A stretch of 64,000 bases of DNA from Himantopus leucocephalus (GCA_003993805.1 RSEF01000001.1:181239615-181303614), one strand, 5' to 3'. Counted from the stretch's first letter, positions 39,554-53,800 are shown. Made by a program: numbers and translations. The notes: generated by a model not told the origin, from the sequence alone.

Positions 39554-39784
39554 GTACAGAATAGTGGACTGTATTTCCATAGTCCGTATACTGCCTGACA
39601 GGAGAATATGAACTCTCTTTTTTAGTTGCATAGATAGCTTCTTGATTTATTAAAATGTTTCTTCAGGNCGTACAGAATAGTGGACTGTATTTCCATAGTC
39701 TGTATACTGCCTGACAGGAGAATATGAGCTCTCTTTTTTCAGTTGCATAGATAGCTTCTTGATTTATTAAAATGTTTCTTCAGG
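39554..39784. other. Duplicated contig end around N at 39668
   Basis: Bases 39554-39667 (114 bp) and 39670-39784 (115 bp) are the same sequence apart from two substitutions and a one-base indel. They flank a single N. Differences at this level fit two alleles of one locus, left as an artificial tandem duplication by the assembler. Confidence 0.8.
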
Positions 39785-39798
39785 GCATAAGCACAAAA

Positions 39799-40261
39799 AT
39801 GACACCATGGTCTAAGCCCCTCTGTGTTGCCTATTTTGAAATGGTCACGTTATCCTGCGAACCTGTAAGATGTTTGGTATTTAGACATACACAACCTAAC
39901 CAGGTCACACTTTGTGAAACAAATATTTATCCTACTTAACTATTTTGAACTTTTTGTAGGCCTGTTAAATGACATAAAACCTTTAAATAATTGTCCTTTA
40001 ACAACTTTCTTTTCTTTTGAACTTCATGTNATGGTACCATGGTCTAAGCCCCTCTGTGTTGTCTATTTTGAAATGGTGGCGTTATCCTGCGAAACTGTAA
40101 AATGTTTGGTATTTAGACATACACAACCTAACCAGGTCACACTTTGTGAAACAAATATTTATCCTACTTAACTATTTTGAACTTTTTGTAGGCCTGTTAA
40201 ATGACATAAAACCTTTAAATAATTGTCCTTTAACAACTTTCTTTTCTTTTGAACTTCATGT
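39799..40261. other. Duplicated contig end around N at 40030
   Basis: Bases 39799-40029 and 40031-40261 (231 bp each) align throughout and flank a single N. About seven substitutions are confined to the first 80 bases; the remaining 150 are identical. Most simply these are unmerged allelic contig ends. Confidence 0.8.
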
Positions 40262-43200
40262 TTTTAGCTACCATTCCCCTGCTCAAGCTTTCCGTGCTTG
40301 ATCTAATAGATTTTATTAGAGGTAATGAATTGAGAGCAAACTTTCATCTGCTATGGATACGTCCTCTTTAACTGTATTACAACTGTAATACACCCCACAA
40401 ACTACTTTTGTCCTGATTAAGGACACATTACCAAGCTGCTGTAGGGCTTTCTAACTGTAGTGAGTACTTTTTTTTGTAGGTTTTGTTCATTTAAATATTT
40501 ATTTTTAAAATGCCGTTAAATATACAGCTGGTAAATCAAGAGGTTTTATAAATAGTTTTATGGAAATGCAAACAAAGATGTAAACCAGTAAAACCGCTCT
40601 GTAGTTTACTAATCAATAAATCTGGGACATTTTTGAAAAAAGAATTCTCACGTTTCTAAGCCTGAATTCACATTAGCAATTCGTGGTTCATTGAATTAAT
40701 TGTTTTCTCTTTTGTGAGCCGCAGAATTGTATTCTATGAACCAACTAAATCATCTAAATATTGGTTCATTCTCTGGTAAATGATGACTCCGGTATCAATA
40801 GCGAGATCTGTTTATTCCAAAGCAAAATGCTGTGTACATGAGAAGAAATAACAGAGAGGTAGTTTTGACTCCTATTCCTGCTCAGTTTAAATAAGTTAAT
40901 CACTTGTCTTTTTATGAGATCTTTCATGGCTTGATAGCCCTCTGAAGTTCCATTGCGAGCTTTTAGTATCATTATGTGCATGCTGCTTGGATATCAAGGG
41001 GTTTTGTTAACTGATGAAAAGCTTTTTTTTTTTCAAATTTAGTTTTCATACAGTGACCCATAATATTTTTCTCTCATAAAGTTTGCGAACTCTCATCAAA
41101 TAAGGATTCTACAATGGTGACGAATTTAAGCAGTTTTTAAAGATAGGTTTTGTTTTTACAACTTGAAAAAGTCAGTGCCCATTTTAATCAGAACAAAAAA
41201 TTCTAGTTATGTTCTGCTCAGGAAATGGGGAAAAATAAGCTGAACGTGACAGCAATGAGGCCAGCTCTTTCTAATGTTTGTGATTTCAGTTAATGAGAAG
41301 ATAGTTAGCCTCTTCTGAACTGAATATGCCCAAAGAAATAATTATTTATTTTCACACATAAGAGACTATATATATGTATGTATGTATATGTGAATTAAAG
41401 CAGTCCTGCAGTTGCATGTCTTCTTACTTGAGTCAGAAACTTTGTTGTATTTCTTTAAGGGCTGCAAGATGAGCTAGCAAGATGGGGTATTTGGTTAACT
41501 AACTTCTCTGTTTTCCTTCTCGTGATTTTGGGACTGATTTTTAAGGTGTCTGCTGAGTTGCTCTCACTAGTTCATTTAGACGGTTGTCTGGCAAAAATTC
41601 AAAGTAGATATGTGGCTTTGTCACTTGTTGTCAAATACTGTCTGAGGTAGGATTCATCAGGCCAGATTTAGGTATCTGCTATTCAGACACCAATGTTTGA
41701 GCTTGCTACCTTTGTACCGAGCCGAAAGAAATAGGCACTTCTCGGACTACGATTCACCTGACCTATTTGAAGTGACCACCAATGGATGAGATGATTCATG
41801 CCTGGAATTGCCCATTTCTCTCCATCAGCTGAAAACACAGCAAGGGGGGCTCATGTAGGTACAGATGTGTACAACAGGTCAGATATTTCCCATTTCTTGG
41901 GTACCATGTTACCATATATTGCGGCTCCAGTCAGAGTAGGGCATTATTTAGGGTAGCTTGTTCGTTTTGCAAAGACAAAAAGTACCATTTCGGGTCCTTT
42001 GTGAAGAAATAGTATCGTCTCCTTTCTCCTGCCTCAAAAATAAGGTTGAAAATAATAAACCAATGTCATCTTGCTGCAAAACATTGTTATGCCAGCGGAC
42101 CATTAGCCATTTAATCTCCAGGAAAAGTTTTTCTGGAGGAGCTTCCCCTCTCCCACCCACAAAGTATGGTGTCTAAAATGACAGGCTAATTTCAGATTCA
42201 GCTGTGATTGAGCACATGCCAATTTTTACATGCTTTACATAACTAAAATAGAGCTGTCTTTAGAAATCTGTATATTAGGGAAATGAGCTCTAATCAGTGA
42301 AAGCTTTTTTCATAAGTGGATATATTCATATAATTTTTACTTTTTTTCAAACATGTAGCACTTAAAATTATATTAGGAAACTTACAGAATTATTACTACA
42401 TGGCTCATAGCAGCACATAGGAAATAATGGAAATGATAATTCTGTTATTTTCCCTAATAGATAACCACTGATATTATATCAGTTGCATAATCATTCTCAG
42501 TCTAAAACATCTGCCTTTCATCTGAGTAATATTTTTAAAGATGAAGGAAAATAAGCTTCCCAGAGGTTTACGTGTATACGATGCTGTTGTTAAGTTTGAT
42601 GGTTTTCTTTTTTTATTTGTTTAGAGTAGAAGGACTAAAAATGATTAGCCCAGATTAATTAAAGTGAAACCTTGGGATTCCTATTAAGGAATTCTTTTCT
42701 GTTACTTACATACTCTGCAAGCAAAAATGTAGTGTTTTTCATACTAAGAATCTGAAAAACAGAACTGATAAGACATGCAGAACTTGGAAAATCAAAGTTT
42801 TCCCAAATCTTACTCTTTATGCGACTACAGAATAGAATCACACCACTGCCACTACCCGAAATATAGTTTATAGGGGAAAACTGAGTAAAGATGTGGACCT
42901 ACTGCTGCTAGGCTTTTTCAAAACCTAATTTTGAAAGAAATGTCTTTTAAAGATTAACTGGCAACGAACAGAACTGTCTTTGCACCATGGTGCTTGTAAA
43001 TGTCGGAAGAACCACGATGAAATCTTTTCTTTAGTTTGACCATGTAGTTCTGCTGCCACGTAGGAGAAAGCTAAACTGAATTAGCAGATCTTTTGGATTT
43101 GGTAGCTGGGTTAAATGGTATTCAGAAGTGTATCACTGCAGACCCATTAAGTCTTGAGCATTGCATGGGGAATTCACACAACAGACTTTCACTTTATGTT

Positions 43201-46200
43201 TCACTGTGATTGTCTCTGCAGCTTTTTGGTTTCTGTGCTGCTCTTTGCAGGTGATGGGTGATGCTTTAACAGGATTTCTACTAAAAGGCATGGGTATCCA
43301 TGGTCATGCAGTGTTGTGCCATGTAATGGAAAGCAGATAAATACACGTTTTTTTACCATTAATTAGAATATGACACAAAGAAGCTGTATCCAGCATGAAA
43401 TAATTAACTATAAGAATACGTAGAAGGGGATAAATAACATCACTTACATGGCTTTGATACCGTATGAGTCATGAGGGCATTGTTCTCACTCTTGGAACCT
43501 AAAGATCTAAGCGAATCTTGGAAAACAAAAAAATTATATTCTGCATACCAATATCCTTCTTCACACAGTATATCCAGCTGGGTGGTCAAGCTCTCATTTG
43601 CAGCCCTGACTAGTTCTTTTTGTATCCCACACTCAGTTAGGAAGCATCTGGGCTTAATATTTTTGTTGCCTTTGACTGCTAATAGGAACTGTTAGCTAGA
43701 TGGTTTGGAATAATTGTGGTACGCTGAACTTTAAAGTGGTCAAATTTGCCATCTAGATCAAGAGGTAGGTGCATCAGTGAGTAGCTTTGCTAAACCACTC
43801 ACGTAGACAAGCTACGGGTGTTTCTTTCATGACCCTGTAGATGCTTCCATAGAATTGTTCTTTGGTAGATCCTACTGGAAGCCCTGAGGAAGGAGTTCAT
43901 CTGCAGCTGAGGTATGTAAAAAGGGAATAAACACTTCCAGAGCACTGCTCGTCTGCTCCTGAGGTTAACGTCTAAAACAGATCAGATGAATTATGCCTTA
44001 AAAGTTCCTCTTCCTCTCAGTTGAGGGTAAGAAATGATTTGCTCTGTGATGCTTATGCTTTAGACCTCTATGTTAGGTCAGATGAATCGGATCAATACAA
44101 TTTATGATGCAAGCATGCTTCAAAGGATGATGTAAAGGATTTGGCTTACTAGAATTGCATAGCTGGGACAGAAATTGCACAGAGCTGTGGCTTTGTAGAA
44201 AATTAAGTTATTAGCTCACATAGAACAAGAAGAGTAAAACAACTGGCAGGCAGCTGAGACATGTAAAAATCCAACTTCAGTGCTTCATGCAATTTGAAAG
44301 CTTTTCCCAAAGATAGCGAGGAACCCTCCACAGAGTTCATCTCCTCTGATGCACTATGGTAATCATAGCAGTTAACATTCAACAGAGTTAACATCTGATG
44401 TAATAACTGCTGTATGGTAAAAACTGAATTGGTGAGTGATTTTAAAGGATGTTAACGCAATCCAAATAAAAATGTATTTAAGAATCTGAGTCAAGTGTCT
44501 AGGATGGAAAAAAGTAATTTGAATTTATGCCTTTATAGAATTTCTTCCAAGAATCACTTTTGTCCAAAGTAGGAAGGCAGAACTACTTTTAACGTTATGT
44601 TTTGCTTTAAAGGCTCTTTTCCCTCGCTAAGAGAAATCTTTAGGATTATGTTATTTTTTTTTCTGCAAAACCCTTTGAAATATATAGTCATAAACTTGCA
44701 TGTAATTCCTGTGTAATGTGGGGACCTCCATTTTAAGTAATAAACAGGAGAGCTAAAATTTTTGAAAACGCACCTTTGTAACAACACAGTGAGCCAATGG
44801 ATTCGCTCATATTAAAAAGGATTTGCAAACCTGTGGCTGCTTTTAGTTTAAACCCTTTCCAAGATATATATTCCAAGGTATGACAAACTATATAAGTGCT
44901 GGCTAAATAAAAATGTTGTTAATGCTGTGTCCTACGTTTGGTTATGTGATCAGGAAATTAATTTGGTTTAGGAAAGACATATCAATGTGTAGCATTGATT
45001 CTAGACGTGAGTTTGAACACAGAGATGCTTTTAAATGCAGTGTGTCTAGTGCTTCATTCTTTTATAGATCCTGTTAACACTGTTTGAAAATGCATTATTT
45101 CACGCAGAGGGTGTCTATAAGTGAGTGAATATGGTATAGTACATCAAGTTAAAGAGTTATTTTAGATAAGGTGATAATACTGAATAATGATGTGAAGCCT
45201 TTCAGGAGTTTTGTTTCAGTTGAAATCCAGATTTACTGGAATGTTTCAAAGTCCAAAAAACGCAGTCACTTTCACGTGAACAGTCTTGCTCTAAGGAATA
45301 CGTGGACATTAGCATAAAGGTTGCACATGTTATACAAAGTGTAATTAAAGAAGCTTTGATCCCCCAAATGTCAACTAGCTTGCTAAGTGTCATAACAAAG
45401 TGTCAAGCATCTGGTATACAGTTAATTTGTAGTCATTAACTGCATATTGTTGATGTGACAGTTTGTTAGCAAAGCAAGCTTGACAGTTTGCATTTTGTTA
45501 TTGATTGACACCTATAGACCTCCCCACCCGTTTAGTTTACATTCCTTATGAGGGTTCCTCAGGTTGCACTTTTACTTTTAACTAATTAGTTTAGTTAGTT
45601 GGTCCAATATGTTAAAATGGAGTGAATGTATATAGGGAGCCCAAGACCCCTAATTCCAGAGCAAGAGTGTTTCTTGATTGCATTTATCTTAGTCTGTCTT
45701 CACTGGGTTAGCGATCAGTTTTACAAACATGCTTTTCTTTTGATATTATTGGTAATCTATAGCTTGCATTAACATATACCATCAAAACCACCTATGAACA
45801 TTTACACAAAGCGCGCTTACGATCCAGATTGCGGTATCTTCCAATGTGACTTACCAAAGAGCCTAAAAGAGTGCCTTTCCACTGCGTTCCATTTTGTACT
45901 ATGCAGCATAAATGTATTTTGGCTTGTCTAGCTTGTTAAATATTCAATAGCATTCTGCATTATTTTGAAAGCTGGAATTAATTAAAATAATTAAACTGCT
46001 TTTTGGGTTTGGTTCCAATTTCCTCTTCCCCCCATATGATATGAAGGCAATCTATCAACAAAGTGAGCATGCTAATGAGCAGCAATAAATATTACGCAAC
46101 TATTCTTATATCCAGAAAGGAATTTTTGTGTGTATTTTATAATGGGTGATGAAAGTGGGTTATAAAAGAAGTAATATAAGGAATACTGATTCAAAGGGGT

Positions 46201-47247
46201 TAGATGTTTTGACGTTTTTCAGGCACTTCCACAAACTTCTGAATGCTGTTTCCTAAATTAATTCAAATTGTACTGCTTGCACTTTCAAAGTTTGCGCTTA
46301 TGACTAAAGAGGGACACACTAAGGAACTTCTTATTTATTGATTCGCTTAATTTGTCAGTCTTCAGAAGTTGAATCTATCACCCACTCCACAGGAAGCGGA
46401 CTGGATTAAATTTCTTTCAGAGCCTGCCGCCTTTGCTTAGACTGATGCTGACATAATAGCAGAAGCTTTGCTCAGTTCTGTAAGTTACGTACACACTAGT
46501 CTACCATCCTGGTAGTCTTCACACTCCTGTCTTAATGCATGTGTGTCCCTGGCACTTGCTTCTGGAAGTGTGCTAGCTAATGGCGCTTTTCATGTTCTAT
46601 GCCATATTCATGTGTAATAGCACTTGTTTTTCCATCAATACGCCGTTTTCACACAATGGAAAAATTACACACAGAATTGTCATTCTAAAATTTCAGACTT
46701 TGCGTAAAAATCCTAAGAATAATTTTGGATTTCTTTATCTTGCTTCTGTTTGATGGGGTTTTTTTTGTTTGTGGTTTTTTTTGTTTGTTTGTTTTGTTTT
46801 TGACCTTCAGTCTTCATAGATAACGTGGACTATAGCTTCTCAGACTTCTTGTTTTATTTAGACTTATTTTAACAAAAAATGACATACCTGATTTCATGGT
46901 CTGTGTTGAAATTCCAGATATGGTGCTTGAAGGAAAGATGGCAAGCACTTGAGGAAGCAGCAAATATTCCAGTGATAGCACAAAGTTTACTTTATTTTTA
47001 TATTTTAATTATTATGGAAAGGCAGTGTAATGAATAATATGTATGGAGTGCTTGAATAAATGAGAAAGGAGAAGCAAAAAGGATACATTTATTGGTGCTT
47101 ACACCTCTGTTCGTGGTGCTCTGAAAAGATTCTTCATCCGCCACTGTTGGTGGTGTTGCATGATGGACACATTGAGTGGGGAGCACTGAACTTTTCTGCA
47201 TGGAGGAATTGAGAGCACTTACCACCTTTTTGGCATGAACAAAATGT
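40262..47247. other. Gene-free AT-rich stretch
   Basis: Includes a short (TATG)n run at 41368-41391, a block at 41640-41700 resembling the motif region at 30.9-31.5 kb, a homeodomain-site-like AATTAATTAAAATAATTAA at 45976-45994 and a (TTTG)-type run at 46758-46801. No exon or RNA gene was recognised. Confidence 0.45.
46758..46801. repeat. T/TTTG low-complexity run
   Basis: T stretches broken by single Gs, with several TTTG units. A very similar run occurs at 52692-52738. Confidence 0.8.
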
Positions 47248-47313
47248 GAGATCCTGGTGATGTTAAGGGCAACAGCAAAATTCCCATTGTCCTCTTTTGG
47301 GCCAATATTTTGC
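47248..47313. repeat. Old palindromic interspersed repeat
   Basis: GAGATCCTGG, then GGCAACAGCAAAATTCCCAT and GGGCCAATATTTTGC follow the order of a repeat I associate with reptile and bird genomes (ATCCTGG ... CAATGGCAAAACTCCCATTG ... GGGGCCAGGATTTC), whose two halves are roughly inverted. The copy is diverged and the family name is unknown to me. It lies inside a 113-codon minus-strand open frame, which is therefore probably not a gene. Confidence 0.4.
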
Positions 47314-50300
47314 GTTGGTGCTGCTTCCGAGTAGAGCACTACCTATGTAAAGCCACTCAGTGGTACTAAAGTTAGGAGCCGATTTTCTCTTTTTTTATTT
47401 TGCAAAATAAGGTTATTAAAACTGCATAAGGAACAGCATATTAGTATTCTGACAATTTAAGGATATGTAATAGCATAAATAGTGGAGAATGATAGAGCAT
47501 TTCTCCTTACTGAGTGAACAATGAATTCAGAGAAGGGTGGAACATTAGGAGCAAAACATTCTTTAAGTTGTCTTTCTGAAAGAATTTTACTAAAGAAAAA
47601 TTGAAGTGTTTAGTTGGACTTTTTTCCTTTTTTATTGATTCCTTCATGCTTGACATACTTAGAGGTTTCCCTTAATTTAAAGTGGGGAAGATAGCTCATT
47701 GCCACATTCTCATTCAAATGACAACTGTTGTATTCTTTGTTTATTCTTTAAAGGTGTTTCCTTTTCTATAAAACTTTGAAATTTTAGAAAAAAAAAAGAC
47801 TGTGTAAGTTAGTGCTTCTTAAGATGGCTTTAAATTGTGCCCCTGGTATGTACTTGGCAAAGACAGCTGGCCTTGGCAGAGACTATATTTTTATACAGGT
47901 TATTAGTAAGGAACAATTTCTTTATTGTATTAAACAGAAAGACGTTTCAAGCTCTAGCAGCATGAATACTATGAGTACTAAAATAATCCAGTGCTTAAAC
48001 ATGAATGAATTTTTATTGTGAATTAAATAGAAAATCTAGCATTTTGTCTGTACAGGAAAAAAAAAGAGCTATTTTACTCATATTCAGATTACTAGAGTGT
48101 GGTCCAGGTTTTGTTTAGAATGGTTGAAGAAAGCAGTTTGAGTATCCTCTCTTGTTTGCTCTGCTGCTGTTCCTACGTTGAGGCTGTTCCACGTGCTGCT
48201 GGTTCAACCTCTGCGAAACGCTATCACAACGTTAGCGAAACCAATTCTTTACTGCCGGCCTTTTATCAGGAGCAGCGTGGCAGTCATATCTTATGCGGTG
48301 ATCCTCCTTGAGGAGGCTTGTCTAAATGAGAAGCTGCATCTCAGAATGCGTTTTAGCTCAGTATTTAACAGAGCATGGCTATAATGCTTGGGGACAGTTT
48401 GGTAGCCGGTATCATTTAACATAACTTCACTGCAGTCTGTGGACCTATTATAGTTTGCAGCAGCTGAGAATGAGCACTGATTTTTTTATACAGGGATGCT
48501 GAGCACCTCTTTCTGTGGGTGACTAATTTTGTCAGAAATGTTTCCCTATTTTTCATTCCTTTATATCTGTCGTCATTTAGTTCACAAACTTACCATTTCT
48601 GGTGGTTAGTTATTTCAAATACATTAAATAAGTTATTAGATTAGATTTTTAGACTACATTTGAAAGTAGGTGTTTGAAACTTCCTGTCCCAGTGAAAGGA
48701 AAAATTAAGATTGAGTTTTTTAAAAGAATGGTTGGATGAAACCAGTTTTTTTTTTTTTAAAGGAACAAATAATGCATTTATGTATCCTTTAGTAATGCTA
48801 AAATAGAGAAGACGTGAACTTTTCCTTTGTTTCTTGCTTTGTTTATGGTGAAGTTTGATAGTGTTCAGAAAGCTTATTGCTAGGTGCTTTTAGGTTGGTA
48901 CTTCTTAATCTCTTTTTAAACACTTTAGGCCATGTACCTTATGTGTAGTTTTTAGCTTGGTTTCTTATAGAAGTGAGACCTGTGTATTTGTCCGTTTCTC
49001 CCTCAGATCTCAGCTCTCACAAAGTGTCTCGTCATGTGTTGGTCTAGGTAAGGCGTGGCAATAGGCTGTTCTTTCCAGAGGAAATATTCAGCACCGGCTA
49101 AATAAAAGGACACAAAAGGATGTAAAAGGAGGAATGACTTTGGCTCCCTAACAGCTGCAAATTTCTTTTGATTTCCACTTTTACAAATGGAATCCAGAAA
49201 TTATCCAAACTCCAGAAGTCCAAACACTATTGTTTTCAAACTGTTCAGTGAAAAAAAATAATATTCACCTTCCTTTGAATTATTTTCCACTTTAAAAAAA
49301 TGATAAAAAGAAGGCAGAGGAACTCTTTGTGACCTGCCTCTATGTTAAGCCTTAAAATTGTGGCAGATTATACAAAAAAATCTTCCTTGCTCAAGATGCA
49401 TCCCATTGGCCAATGAACATAATTAATCCTTCTTCTTGCAGTAAGTCAGGTCCCTGCTTGATAAATATGTAGTATGAAAATCCCTCCAGCAGACATGAAA
49501 GATGAGATGTGCACTTTCCTAGATTACTGTACTTTCTAGAAGAGCTGGTTCATGTTACCTCTGATGCAGAGGTCTCTACCCAGAAGAGAAATGTCTTCTT
49601 TGGGGAATGCTTCTTTTAGTGGGTACATTTATGTCAGGTTCAGGTTCCTTGACATGAGTGTCGACCAAATGCTGGTCACCCTGCTGACACTAAGCAGGAT
49701 TGGGCATATATACTGATGTCCCTAAAGCTAATGACTTCATTACTCGTTTGCTGTTTCTTGGTCCCAGGTAAGGTGAGGCCAAGGGGCCCCATCAAGCAGA
49801 ACTCAGAAGGCCAGACATTGGGAAATGTCAATTAAGGAGAAGCAGGTGGGAATCCAGATTTTTTGCTACTGATTATGAAGAAGTTGCTTTTTGAATTAAG
49901 TGACTTGATTTAAAATAGCAGTGAGGACAAAGAACTGGCTTGAGTTTTGGCAGTTTTAACTAGGACTAGAAGCTAGGTTTCAATCTCAGACTGCTTTTTA
50001 GATCTTGAATACTACTTAAACTTGAGTTGTCTAATTCAAGTTAGCTAACGTAGGGTTTTGTTTTTTTTTGCACAGCAGATAGGCCCCAAAGCTTCTGCCA
50101 AGACGAAGTCATGATTTTCAAGTCAGACCTGGCACTCACAAAGATGCTGGTGCTTATTCCTGGATAATAAGATAGTCTTTGAAACCTTTTCTTCCCAGGG
50201 ATACTTTTGAAACCTTTGAAACTTATTTTTCTCAGGGACACTTCTGGTGCAGTGTTTACTTGACACCAGAAATTGATATATAATTTTGCAATTAATATTC

Positions 50301-50692
50301 TCTTTCACTCCCTCCAAATCCTCTCTTCTGCTCCGTCATCTCAGGCGGAGATGCCTCTCCTCCCTATGCCAAGAGAAAAAATATTAAATGATATCCATTA
50401 CCCAGTGCTGAGCCAGGGGAGGCATAATAGATGAATTGTGTGCGACAACTCTAGTACCTTTTGCTATTTGCCACTGTTATCTCAGGTACAGTTCTCTATC
50501 TGGTAAATCAGGGCAAAGGACTTCATCATGCCGTTGTTAGTTGGGCCACCAGTACTAGAACCCAAGTTTGTGAGTGGGGATTTTAGTACTGAATTTCAAA
50601 GAATTATCCTTATAGTTGATGAAAAATTTGCCTAGTACGTTCACCCAGCTGAGGGCAATGTACAATCCAAATTTTTTTGGCTCTGTGATAAT
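47314..50692. other. Gene-free AT-rich stretch
   Basis: A good splice-donor-like CAGGTAAGG occurs near 49767, but no adjoining coding frame supports an exon. Overlapping open frames at 48099-48384 give unrecognised peptides. Nothing else was found. Confidence 0.45.
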
Positions 50693-50755
50693 ATCATAGA
50701 ATCATAGAATCAAAGAATAGTTGGAGTTGGAAGGGACATTAAAGATCTAGTTCCA
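50693..50755 (-). mobile_element. CR1 LINE 3' end fragment cut by gap
   Basis: ATCATAGAATCATAGAATCA is the reverse complement of the CR1 terminal (ATTCTATG)n repeat. It is followed by GGAGTTGGAAGGGACATTAA and GATCTAGTTCCA, the usual CR1 tail. The element is in minus orientation and its body would lie in the adjoining gap, so its length and intactness are unknown. Confidence 0.9.
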
Positions 50756-50855
50756 NNNNNNNNNNNNNNNNNNNNNNNNNNNNNNNNNNNNNNNNNNNNN
50801 NNNNNNNNNNNNNNNNNNNNNNNNNNNNNNNNNNNNNNNNNNNNNNNNNNNNNNN
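50756..50855. other. Assembly gap of 100 Ns
   Basis: Exactly 100 Ns following a CR1 end. The size is a placeholder. The gap probably arose because the CR1 repeat could not be resolved; no CR1 sequence is recognisable on its right side. Confidence 0.95.
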
Positions 50856-53800
50856 GTTTAGAGTCCACTGGGAAGGTTTGCCTTAAGCCCTTAGCCTCTT
50901 CCCAAAGAAGATTAGTACAAGGGCATGCCAGGGTGTTTATTCACTGTGTACCATTTCTATCTTCTCTTCTTCACACTTCCCGAGAAAATGAAGTAACTCC
51001 TGATTGACTGGTTAGCATAGACAAAATCCTCCTAGCATATCCACCTCTGGATGGCGGGTAAGGGTAATTGGGTGAAACACAAGTGCTGATGTAGCTGTGT
51101 AAAGTGTCTACTGGATTCTCTAGGAGGGGTTATAAGACAGATTTTGCAGACAAAAGCCTAGAAGTTCATCTGGTGTACATTGACATGGACCCATTGACTA
51201 AAAGCTGCCCTTTTAAGGTAAAACAGCTGAGAATCTGTCTCAAAATCGTGAACATAGTGTTAAGAAGTACGTAATTTTTCTTTCAGTTGCACTCTTATTT
51301 TTTCCTTTTGTACGTAGTTGGTATTCGTGAATATTTTCTTCCATCTACTTGTTGGTTTGACTAGCTGTACGGAATACTATGCCATAAATGTTTTTTTTAT
51401 TTAAGTTAGAAAATAATAAATTCTGAACTTGCTTACCGAAAGGTTTTGCACAAAATGCCTTGCTCCAGGAAGAAAAAAAAAAACAACAAAAACACCCCTC
51501 TCCAGTTTCTGGTTGCATTTATTTTTCATCACATTTTTTATTTGCATACTTACCTTTGAATTATCAACATAATTTTAGTTTTCTCACTAATCAAATGTGG
51601 ATTATCACAAAGTCATTCACAAATCAAAGTGACTAGGGAAGAATTTATGTTTTGTTAAAACATGGCTAATATTCCACTTCTTTTTCCTTCTAACTAAATT
51701 TAGAAGGTACAGACTGTATTCATCAGGCTATTCTGCAGAACCCTTCTGGATGTGGTAGAAAAGCTGATTTGTATGCATGAACTCTCATTCTTGCGTTTGT
51801 GCTAGCTTTAAGTAGCAACACAGCTTTTAATTGTGAGGTTTTAAGTTCTGCAATTAAAATTTACCCTTTCTACTGAGAGGATTGAGTGATAGTTTTTTGA
51901 TTTACTTTAGACAGTTTAGACAAATTATATTTAAAAGCACATAAAGATGCAAGATGCATTTCCTGACTATAAGAAGGTCAATATGTCTTAGGCACATTTG
52001 CTGAAAGTTTTACTTTGAATAGCTAATGATTTTTTTTCTGCTGTATTGCAGAGAACATGCTAAGATGCTACAAAGAGTTTTCCTGTCAATCTCCTCTGAG
52101 GAATCAGTTTTCTTGAAAACCATGACTAAAAAGACCTTGAAGAGTTTAGTTAATAAATTTTCCATTGTGTAAAGTTATGTCAACGGCATTCATTTTATTA
52201 GAAGTCTAAAAGCCAAATTTGTACAAAATACCCAATGTACCTTAAGGGTATTTTCATATTTATAAAGCAGATAAATTACATTTAAGAGATATGGTTATAT
52301 GATCAAGGAATCTTGAAGTAGATAAGGTAGAGTTCATACTGCAGAGTTTTGTGAATGATGTGTAATGAGAAGACAAAGGAGTGAGTACAGTGTTAACTGT
52401 TTGGTTTTAAATGTTGTTAACTGTTTGTTAACTGCGAGTGTGCAAAAAAATAAAGTACCTCCTCAAATTGGTTGTAGAATTACATTAAGTAAGTTCATGT
52501 ATGGTTATCTGCTTACGATAACACAAGCTATTGGATATCCCTGGATTTATATCTGCTTTACTGTATCTTTTAGAAACTTCTCCAACCTTGATTTCAGAAG
52601 TTCTATTAGAAGTGTTAGCCGAAACTGTGACAATTTTATCACTAATCAAAGAATTGTTTGTTTGTAATCTGGATTTTAAACTCTAGTTTCTGGGGTTTTT
52701 TTTTGTTTAGGTATTTTGTTTGTTTGTTTTTTGTTTAAAGTAGTATTAAATCCTCTGCTAGCTGGAAAAAGTTTTTATTTTGATTTTCCTGTGTTTCTGT
52801 CCTATTCACATCAGTTGTTGTTTCTAGAAGTCCTCGTTGTGGACCATTGTGCTACTCAGTTCAGACATTCAGTCCCTGCCCCAAGGAGTCCTTGGTCTAA
52901 GTATAAGCAGAAGACAACAGATGAATGCTGCCATATGGAGTGTATGCAAATGAGATAATATTGATCAACATGATAAGCATGCTGTGACTCTTAAACTATA
53001 TGTAAACCTTTTTTACAGTTTGCAGACAACTTCTTCATACACTCACTTCAAGTCTTCTACCAAATATATAGACTTCATGGTCACAGATGCAATAATAGTA
53101 ATAAAAAGGTTAATAAAGAACCTTCAAGCCATCAAGAATAATTTACATTATAAAAACAAATCAGATGTTGTAGATGTCCTCAAAAGTTTATACTTTAAAT
53201 TGCATAGTATTACATAGTACAGTGTACTGTTGTGTATGTATACTTAAAATACAGTATCAAATTATTTTCATCTGAATAGTACATGAATTTAAGGCATCAG
53301 TTCTTTTATTCTTAAAAAAATGCTAGTACTCTAGCAATCAAAGGACTGAACACAGATGTGTTGGTGCATATGTTTGCAATATGCATGACCATGTTTCATG
53401 TTATAAGAATTAAACCATATTCAAATTTTTAGGTGATTACTACAAATCAAGAAGGAAATCATGTATAAAACAAACAGTAGGGGATTTGAAGAATTCTAAG
53501 TGTGACCTAAAAACCCCAGGATTTAGATTTTTAGAGTAAAAAAATTCCTTTGGTTTCATAAATTAATGAAACCTTATGTTTTATATTAGCAGTGTTTGCT
53601 AACTTCGTGTGTTTGATTCTAAATATATACAAATTTTATTCTGGTTGGATCTGAGAAGGTCACATGAGTGCGTAAAACAAGGTGAATGCGTATAGAGTTC
53701 ACTTCTCATTCATCTAGGTTACTCTTATCTTAACATTTAAACGTATCCTACTGCAGCAACAGACAATGTTGCTTTCCATGTTGTGTTCCAGATAGGAGCT

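Noticed and set aside
46998..47339. 113-codon minus-strand open frame
   Set aside because: It contains a decayed interspersed repeat (47248-47313), so coding is unlikely.
49764..49776. Strong splice-donor-like CCCAGGTAAGG
   Set aside because: No adjacent coding frame or paired acceptor was found; such matches occur by chance.
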